Shown one piece after another: positions 24,301 to 26,832 of a DNA stretch of 26,832 bases. Source of the stretch: CAZZIZ01 sp964654535 (lineage in GTDB: Bacteria; Bacteroidota; Bacteroidia; Chitinophagales; UBA2359); the NCBI GenBank assembly GCA_964654535.1, contig CAZZIZ010000019.1, positions 1 through 26,832 on the forward strand. The letters run 5' to 3'. The number at the start of each line of letters is the position of its first letter. The stretch's first letter is position 1. The translations under genes and the position numbers were made by a program. The notes below the pieces were generated by a model. It saw nothing but the letters and a program-made list of their open reading frames with translations, had not been told where the DNA came from and made no database searches.

Positions 24301-25844
24301 ATTCCTCCGTCATCCGTCAAGTATCCGCAGCATGAATTTTCGATAAGGTAAAGCCCATTAATGGGCATAAAATTAGGACAAGTAGCGCAAGGTAAAACTG
24401 GTGCACAAAGTCCACCGCAATCTACTCCTGTTTCGGCTCCATTTTGAATCCCATCGAAGCATGTCGGTGGGGGACAAGGAACACAACTGCCTCCGCAATC
24501 TACTCCTGTTTCATTACCACTAAGCGTACCGTCTGAACAATGTGCCGGAAGTGTACAATCATAACCTACCTGAACATTATCTAAAATAATATATTCGTTT
24601 GATTGCAGTGTAGTTCCAACTTCAATTAACTCAAAGCGAATTCTTGTATCGGTACCAAAAGATGCTGAATTTAAATCTAAATTATAAGAATTTGCCATAT
24701 CCAATCCTGACAAGGTCAAAATATTACTCCAACCAGTAGTAAATTGATTGTATTGATCAACCCTAATCTCGATACCAGTAGGAATGGGTGCGGGTCCACG
24801 CGCCAAATCAAAAAACAACTTTGCTTGTGACACTCCACTTAAATCGATGCTTCTATATACAACTTTGTCGGCCTCATTTATTAGCAAATAGTCTTCAGGC
24901 GTTTGCACTAAGTTTTCACCAGTGGTAAATGAATTATCATCTTCAGAGTCGTCCCAATCGGATGCCCAATTTACATTTCCGTCGTTGTTATTTAAGTTGG
25001 GAGCGTCAAAATGGTCGAAGGCAAAACAATCGTAACCTGGAACTACAACAGGATCATTGCCACAAGGAATACAAAAGCTTCCTCCGCAATCTACACCTGT
25101 TTCATCGCCGCTTTGAACACCATCGAAACAGTTTACAGGGCAGTCTCTATGAACTTGAACATTATCTACGATTAGATACTCGCCTGGAGCTAAGTTACCA
25201 ACGACTCGAAAACGAACTTCAGATACCTGGCCCGCAATCGAAGAAATATCTTCATTTAAAGAAATTGAGTTATCTAGACCAACTATGGCAGAAACAGTAA
25301 TCCAACTTGAAGTACTAACATCATAAACTTCTGCATAAATCGTCGCACTAACGAAGAGAGGGAGTGCCCCTCTAGCAAATGTAAATGTTAATCTTGCAGT
25401 GCTGGAACCTGTTAGATCAAACTCCCTCGTTATCGGTATATCTGATCCTTCGAGAACTAAAAAATCACCGGTACTATTTATGTAGGTTTCTCCATTTACA
25501 AGAGAATTATTGTCGGCAGAATCGTCCCAATCGCTCAGCCAGTTTTCTGTTCCGTTATTATTGGACATGGACACGGTTCCAAAATGGTCAAAAGTGTAAC
25601 AATCTAAACCAGAAATTGTAGTGGGTGAGGTTCCACAAGGAACGCAAAAGTCTCCTCCGCAATCTACACCGGTTTCGGTTCCATTTTGAATTCCGTCAAA
25701 ACAGGTTTGCGCTAGGACATACTCTGAGAGTGTCATTAGGGTAATCATGAAAAGGATACGAAGACAAAGTGTCCTTATCCATTGGGGCCCAATCCAAATC
25801 GTTACTAATTCCATAGATCTTTTACTTAAATCTGCAGAAGCCAT
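9563..25844 (-). CDS. Giant secreted multidomain adhesin, N-terminal part (HYR-like repeat protein)
   Basis: Continuous minus-strand reading frame of about 5,427 codons, interrupted only by the N run at its left end. I chose the ATG at 25844; a GTG at 25865 and an ATG at 25814 are alternatives in the same frame. A signal peptide ends at VLA/Q (25710/25709), a usual Bacteroidota cleavage site, so the product is exported. Module order: 11 Cys-rich CxDGxQNGxETGxDCGG knots with jelly-roll-like and CUB-like modules, thrombospondin type 3-like Asp repeats, a YDHWEDGYD region, a DUF11-like domain, then about 20 long HYR-like repeats. Proteins with these modules are surface adhesins or matrix proteins in Bacteroidota; that role is inferred from family. 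No catalytic domain is visible. The gene continues across the gap into the segment at 9462-1 and stands alone here, with no neighbour in an operon. Confidence 0.93.
11214..11675 (-). other. F-type-lectin/discoidin-like domain inserted in HYR repeat 14
   Basis: Repeat 14 starts normally (NVECDGGGNIADLNAWLASNGGATATDDCSPANIGWSHNY). About 154 residues then replace the short loop found in other repeats, and the repeat resumes at SNECGETGSVLVTFTATD. The insert contains WGIGYMLNSGEVIHSISLDR followed by RNDCCTDRGEGGVIQIL. The R-x-D-C-C-x-x-R core with strands on either side is typical of F-type lectins and related F5/8 type C (discoidin) folds, and the length fits (about 140 residues). The His that lies 27 residues before the motif Arg in F-type lectins is an Arg here, so fucose binding is doubtful. 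The frame is intact and the join is clean on both sides. Confidence 0.65.
15400..17450 (-). other. Unassigned YDHWEDGYD region followed by a DUF11-like domain
   Basis: About 550 residues start after CEAITAVCSAQNM. They contain IYYDHWEDGYD (about 17255-17220), a block IALLDFDGRDKLIVSGGIAMTQLAWS, and later YEDDYATFFNPF and WVCDGSGALLAGAYGQ. The IVSGG...MTQ and ALLAGAYGQ segments resemble the beta-rich IgGFc-binding-type N-terminal domain of large bacterial surface proteins, but I cannot confirm the family. The last part (about 15800-15400) has DIDGDGQIDVCDEVNYSINIENVG, which is a DUF11-like beta sandwich. Every repeat array lies downstream, so this block separates the N-terminal binding modules from the stalk. 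Confidence 0.55.
17600..19280 (-). other. Thrombospondin type 3-like Asp repeats with interposed beta-sandwich modules
   Basis: Four Asp-rich calcium-loop segments are seen: DNDGISDLLDLDDDNDGIPD (about 19265-19195), DSDGDGLFDHCDVDSDNDGC (about 18600-18535), DGDGVPASIDLDDDNDGIPD (about 18325-18262) and DTDGDGVMDHCDSDSDGDGC (about 17690-17625). The second and fourth continue into E-A-G-H, a sub-motif I associate with Bacteroidota surface proteins. Between them lie two modules of roughly 200 residues with no name I can give (FETFGIGAP... and VYPNGADVENTTHQLFDGYDF...). Thrombospondin type 3 loops bind calcium and stiffen extracellular stalks; here that is inferred from the DxDxDGxxD spacing. Confidence 0.75.
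19290..25709 (-). other. Cys-rich knot / jelly-roll / CUB-like binding array (11 knots)
   Basis: Eleven copies of a Cys-rich knot of the form CxDGxQNGxETGxDCGGxxCxxC are visible, for example near 25700, 25120, 24540, 24470, 24010, 23450, 22880, 22310, 21740, 20300 and 19850. Nine are complete or near-complete; the tenth and eleventh have DCGPSCP and DCGNVCP. Most are followed by a module of about 150 residues with a shared opening (NNxDGNxxWxxxWxExxDDNS) and a closing VLDNVQ, which looks like a jelly-roll beta sandwich. Three other modules (about 24380-24030, 21175-20790 and 20240-19865) read LTDDGG...ICxxxG...L...YDG...F.A.Y.C and resemble CUB domains. I infer that this end carries ligand-binding surfaces held together by disulfides and calcium. 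I do not have a family name for the knot. Confidence 0.7.
25710..25844 (-). other. Signal peptide and start-site region
   Basis: From the ATG at 25844 the leader is 45 residues; from the ATG at 25814 it is 35. The hydrophobic core is LCLRILFMITLMTL, preceded by basic residues, and it ends EYVLA before Q-T-C. No clear Shine-Dalgarno sequence precedes any candidate start, which is normal in Bacteroidota. A GTG at 25865 would add seven residues (MYISPTT). The polar stretch MASADLSKRS before the usual n-region makes the ATG at 25814 a serious alternative. Export is well supported; the exact start is not. Confidence 0.75.
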
Positions 25845-25876
25845 CGTGGTTGGGCTTATATACACTACTACTTAAT

Positions 25877-25899
25877 TTACGGACACGACATGTCCGTAA
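25877..25899. promoter_or_regulatory. 23-bp inverted repeat upstream of the giant gene
   Basis: Perfect 9-bp arms TTACGGACA and TGTCCGTAA around a 5-base spacer CGACA, ending 33 bases before the ATG at 25844. It could be an operator for a dimeric regulator or a hairpin in the 5' leader. A loose match to the Bacteroidota -7 element (TATTTTTTG on the minus strand, 25908-25900) lies directly upstream, but I find no TTTG at the expected -33 distance, so the promoter is not established. Confidence 0.45.
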
Positions 25900-26065
25900 C
25901 AAAAAATAGTACCCAACCTAAAAATTCCTCTACGCCTCATGTAAGTCAAGTAGTATGCCACTGGTATATCTCTAAGAGAAGGAGCAGTTGTTACGCCTAA
26001 AATTTCTTTCAATAATGGTCAAGAGCTGTCTAAAGCATTGATGAACAGGGGTTTTGTTTAACCTT

Positions 26066-26236
26066 TGGGGCATTTTTTTTGGGCAGCTGATCCAGCTATT
26101 CGCTTGTACTCGGCACCAAAAAAAAGTGTTCAACATGGTTGTGGCACAGTATTCGCTAGGCGCTTATCCTGCGCCACTCCCTGTTTCACTAATTTTTTTG
26201 GGCACCTCGTACCGCTTCTATCTGGGCTGCGGTTAA
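26066..26236. repeat. Structured intergenic repeat-like element, first unit
   Basis: GGGGCATTTTTTTTGGGCAGC opens the element and GGGCTGCGGTT closes it, giving complementary GCAGC and GCTGC ends. Inside, CCAAAAAAAA-GTG (26116-26128) faces CAC-TAATTTTTTTGGG (26187-26202) as an imperfect stem, and GGCGC (26159-26163) pairs with GCGCC (26171-26175). The phrasing (GCAGC, GCTATTCGCT-GTACTCGGCACC) resembles dispersed intergenic repeats I recall from Bacteroidota genomes. That resemblance is from memory; only the inverted repeats are seen directly. Confidence 0.45.
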
Positions 26237-26333
26237 GAGTTCAATCTCTGATCTTGTAGTCAATCGCGTGAGGGCAATGTAATTAAGTTAAGCGTTCGGT
26301 AATTGAAATGTACGGACGTGGACACTATCCTAA

Positions 26334-26349
26334 CCCCTCTTAAGAGGGG
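26334..26349. repeat. 16-bp perfect palindrome CCCCTCTTAAGAGGGG
   Basis: Self-complementary over all 16 bases. It is followed by AATCT and a small hairpin TTGCC-TAC-GGCAA (26361-26373). A diverged counterpart occurs at 26750-26763 (CCCTT-CGAG-AAGGG), followed by AATCT and TTGTCTACGCTAATCG. It may act as a bidirectional transcription stop or simply be the end of the dispersed repeat. Confidence 0.6.
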
Positions 26350-26455
26350 AATCTCGCCGCTTGCCTACGGCAATCGAAAATTCCAATGTTCTTAACTTAA
26401 TGGCATCGTGCGTGAGGGATAGAGGGGTTTGTCTGAGCTCCTGTTGTGGGCGACT

Positions 26456-26491
26456 TATAGTACTTAGCTCCTTAGAGCTAGAAGTACTATA
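26456..26491. repeat. Hairpin with 15 paired bases and a two-base bulge
   Basis: TATAGTACTT (26456-26465) pairs with AAGTACTATA (26482-26491), and AGCTC (26466-26470) pairs with GAGCT (26475-26479) around a 4-base loop. Bases AG at 26480-26481 are unpaired. Part of the second structured element. Confidence 0.6.
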
Positions 26492-26534
26492 GCTGGAGAA
26501 CACAGAACAGAGCGAGCCCCGACAGCCCGACCCT

Positions 26535-26589
26535 TTGCGAGTGCAGCAAATCGCTTTTCGAAGAAAGAAGCGGTTTGCTGCACTCGCAA
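26535..26589. repeat. Perfect 16-bp hairpin in the second structured element
   Basis: TTGCGAGTGCAGCAAA (26535-26550) is exactly complementary to 26574-26589. After one T-G position an inner stem CGCTT (26552-26556) with AAGCG (26568-26572) extends it. No T-run follows on either strand, so it is not a simple intrinsic terminator. Confidence 0.65.
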
Positions 26590-26749
26590 GATGGGGCACG
26601 CCCAACATTTTTAAACTCACTCAGTCCAATCTCAGCTAGTCCATTTTGCACAGCGTCTCCCATAACCCGTACCTTAAAGAGGAGGAGAATACAATAATTA
26701 CTAAAAATAGTTTGGCACTCGAAACTTAGAGACGTGAACTAACTGTAAG

Positions 26750-26791
26750 CCCTTCGAGAAGGGAAATCTGGTCTATTGTCTACGCTAATCG
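26750..26791. repeat. Diverged second copy of the CCCCTCTTAAGAGGGG end
   Basis: CCCTT-CGAG-AAGGG (26750-26763) followed by AAATCT, then ATTGTCTACGCTAATCG, matches the arrangement at 26334-26376 (palindrome, AATCT, CTTGCCTACGGCAATCG). Same orientation, about 415 bases apart. It is a direct repeat or a partial element; the rest is off the right edge. Confidence 0.5.
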
Positions 26792-26832
26792 CAAAACCAT
26801 TTGTCCTTTTAAAAGAACATAGAGATTGCGCC

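Larger units (their letters stand above)
26326..26606 (-). repeat. Structured intergenic repeat-like element, second unit (GGGCGTGCCC type)
   Basis: Read on the minus strand it starts TTGGGCGTGCCCC (26605-26593), then a 16-bp hairpin, then GGGTCGGGCTGTC, a second hairpin, CCCTCACGCA, and ends TTCCCCTCTTAAGAGGGG. This order (GGGCGTGCCCC, GGGTCGGGCT, CCCTCACGC, and a CCCCTCTTAAGAGGGG palindrome) is one I associate with intergenic repeats scattered through Bacteroidota genomes. It has no coding signature; an open frame over it (26620-26330) is a chance product. The family assignment is from memory, while the hairpins are visible. Confidence 0.55.
25866..26832. other. Intergenic region without a recognised gene
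   Basis: Upstream of the giant gene there is no frame with convincing coding character. Short open stretches (26054-26259 plus, 26330-26620 minus) lie over hairpin-rich repeats and have no family resemblance. No tRNA or rRNA was recognised. The region holds the inverted repeat next to the start, one structured element at about 26066-26236, a second at about 26326-26606, and a diverged partial copy of its end at 26750-26791. The stretches 25910-26060, 26240-26325 and 26610-26740 show nothing I can name. Confidence 0.7.

Noticed and set aside
26054..26259. Two overlapping plus-strand frames of about 60 codons
   Set aside because: They overlap the first structured repeat, contain its A and T runs, and have no family resemblance.
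26535..26589. Intrinsic terminator
   Set aside because: The strong stem lacks a T-run on either side and lies in the middle of a larger repeat.
26330..26620. Minus-strand frame of 96 codons
   Set aside because: It lies over the hairpin-rich repeat, with arms translated in both senses; no coding signature or start signal.

Overview
The window is almost entirely one giant gene on the minus strand. It starts near position 25844, runs left, and leaves the window at position 1 without a stop codon. A run of 100 Ns (9463-9562) interrupts it. The 100-base filler is not a multiple of three, so the reading frame appears to jump there; the protein sense continues on both sides, inside the same kind of repeat. 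About 8,580 residues are visible, so the product is longer than 8,600 residues and its C-terminus is not seen.

The module set points to a marine-type member of Bacteroidota, possibly Saprospiria or Flavobacteriia: HYR-like repeats, SprB repeats, DUF11 repeats, thrombospondin type 3-like Asp repeats, CUB-like modules and Cys-rich CxDGxQNGxETGxDCGG knots. GC is moderate to low. The intergenic DNA looks like the structured repeats common between genes in that phylum. The exact genus cannot be read from this.

Order along the protein, right to left in the window: signal peptide (25844-25710); 11 Cys-rich knots alternating with jelly-roll-like and CUB-like modules (25709-19290); Asp-rich thrombospondin type 3-like segments with two more beta-sandwich modules (19280-17600); an unassigned YDHWEDGYD region ending in a DUF11-like domain (17450-15400); about 20 long-form HYR-like repeats (15395-9563), one carrying an inserted F-type-lectin/discoidin-like domain (11675-11214); the gap; the end of one and a further complete long repeat (9462-8994); six short HYR repeats of exactly 79 residues (8993-7570); eight long repeats (7569-5446); two short HYR-type repeats (5445-4986); 11 SprB repeats (4985-2491); four DUF11 domains with an acidic linker (2490-420); and a 60-bp tandem repeat encoding a Thr/Asp/Gly/Pro stalk (367-1).

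The protein reads as an exported, calcium-rich, cell-surface adhesin or matrix fibre: binding modules at the N-terminal tip and a long repetitive stalk towards a C-terminus that, by family precedent, would carry a type IX secretion sorting domain beyond the left edge.

The roughly 970 bases right of the gene (25866-26832) hold no convincing gene. They contain a 23-bp inverted repeat next to the start codon and a cluster of hairpin-rich repeats of the dispersed Bacteroidota kind.
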